DNA of 29,865 bases from RGIG2000 sp045612665 (GTDB lineage Bacteria; Bacillota; Clostridia; Oscillospirales; CAG-272), in contig JAZKZO010000022.1 of the NCBI GenBank assembly GCA_045612665.1, forward strand, positions 1-29,865. The letters run 5' to 3'. Position 1 is the stretch's first letter; the number at the start of each line of letters is the position of its first letter. Of this stretch, positions 29,509 to 29,865 are shown piece by piece. Made by a program: the position numbers and the translations under genes. Below the pieces are notes generated by a model. It was not told where the DNA came from. It was given only the letters and a program-made list of their open reading frames with translations, and made no database searches.

Positions 29509-29850
29509 TTATTTCTTTTCTTCCTTTTTAGCCTCTAAAAGAGCAGGGGCGTCCTTCTTTTCAGCCTCGATTTCCTCGAGAGCCTTTTCGTTTTTGGCCT
29601 TAGCCTTTTCGGTTTTCTTTTCCTGCTTTTCAAGTGCCTTCTTTTCCTTTTCGAGCTTCTTTTGCTCAGCCTCGAGAGCCTTTTGCTCCTTTTCAGCCTT
29701 CTTTATCTTCTTTTGCTCGCGCTTAAGGGCTCTGTCAACCTTTGGCTTGCTTATAACTCCGAAAATGAAGAATACAAGTGCAGCGACAATAAGAAGTCCT
29801 GCGCTAAACCATACGATATGACGTGTTGTGAAGATTTCCTTTGTCATCAT
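29509..29850 (-). CDS. Membrane-anchored Lys/Glu coiled-coil protein
   Basis: A 113-residue protein with one hydrophobic segment (about residues 13-33, WFSAGLLIVAALVFFIFGVI) and then a long helix of Lys, Glu, Ala and Leu in heptad-like order (KREQKKIKKAEKEQKALEAEQKK and so on) ending KKEEKK. It is probably anchored in the membrane with the coiled coil in the cytoplasm. I do not recognise a family; low-complexity composition makes similarity searches unreliable. The ATG codons at 29850 or 29847 are the first visible starts, but no clear ribosome binding site precedes them and the frame stays open to the window edge, so the gene may begin beyond the window. Confidence 0.65.
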   Translation of the reverse strand: MMTKEIFTTRHIVWFSAGLLIVAALVFFIFGVISKPKVDRALKREQKKIKKAEKEQKALEAEQKKLEKEKKALEKQEKKTEKAKAKNEKALEEIEAEKKDAPALLEAKKEEKK

Positions 29851-29865
29851 AATAGTACCGAGTGT

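Overview
The window looks like a chromosome segment of a Clostridia-type Bacillota (Firmicutes), probably an uncultured gut anaerobe. Several signs support this. There is a DnaD/DnaI-type primosome pair, a T-box leader on tyrS, a Firmicutes-style L10 leader before rplJ, a small UPF0291/DUF896 (YnzC-like) protein, strong AGGAGG-like ribosome binding sites, and sigma-A promoters with 17-bp spacers that are very often of the extended -10 (TGn-TAAAAT) type. The exact genus cannot be read from the sequence. No rRNA, tRNA, insertion sequence or CRISPR array was seen.

Layout. Positions 1-2141 (+) hold a Gp37/Gp68-type (DUF5131) Cys-motif protein and a Ser-rich SGNH lipoprotein. 2169-3005 (-) is a pyridoxamine kinase. 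3157-3729 (+) is a stand-alone PduL phosphotransacylase. 3858-6331 (+) is an operon-like run of alpha/beta-hydrolase, diacylglycerol-kinase-like lipid kinase and a GH29-like glycosidase. 6335-7762 contains two tandem, paralogous, divergently transcribed cassettes, each an XRE regulator on the minus strand and a small unrecognised protein on the plus strand, bounded by near-identical terminator hairpins. 7773-10648 (-) carries GTP-dependent PEP carboxykinase and a sialate-O-acetylesterase-like protein. 10751-13680 (+) carries a CYTH protein, T-box-controlled tyrS and a metallophosphoesterase. 13734-21231 (-) is a housekeeping block: rplL and rplJ with L10 leader, then (upstream) dnaI, dnaD, tsaD, rimI, dCMP deaminase, topB and the DUF896 protein. 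21295-21597 (+) is a small zinc-motif lipoprotein. 21613-24806 (-) is mnmA with a GH78 rhamnosidase upstream of it in the same operon. 24979-27490 (+) is a zinc-sensor/zinc-exporter operon (ArsR family, P1B ATPase, small Cys protein). 27522-28400 (-) is a LacX-like aldose epimerase. 28523-29479 (+) is a radical SAM protein with a Cys-rich tail. 29509-29850 (-) is a membrane-anchored coiled-coil protein that may start outside the window.

How the genes fit together. Single glycan-processing genes (alpha/beta-hydrolase, GH29-like, sialate esterase, GH78, epimerase) are scattered among core genes rather than forming one polysaccharide locus, and no sugar transporter is present. Metal homeostasis is a clear module: an ArsR protein with a full SmtB-type alpha-5 zinc site, a TGAA-N6-TTCA operator just downstream of a consensus promoter, and a Zn/Cd-type ATPase translationally coupled to it. 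The best candidate for an undescribed system is the pair of divergent XRE/small-protein cassettes at 6335-7762. The two small proteins align without gaps over their first 54 residues, each cassette has its own inverted-repeat operator candidate, and identical 28-bp hairpins flank the pair.
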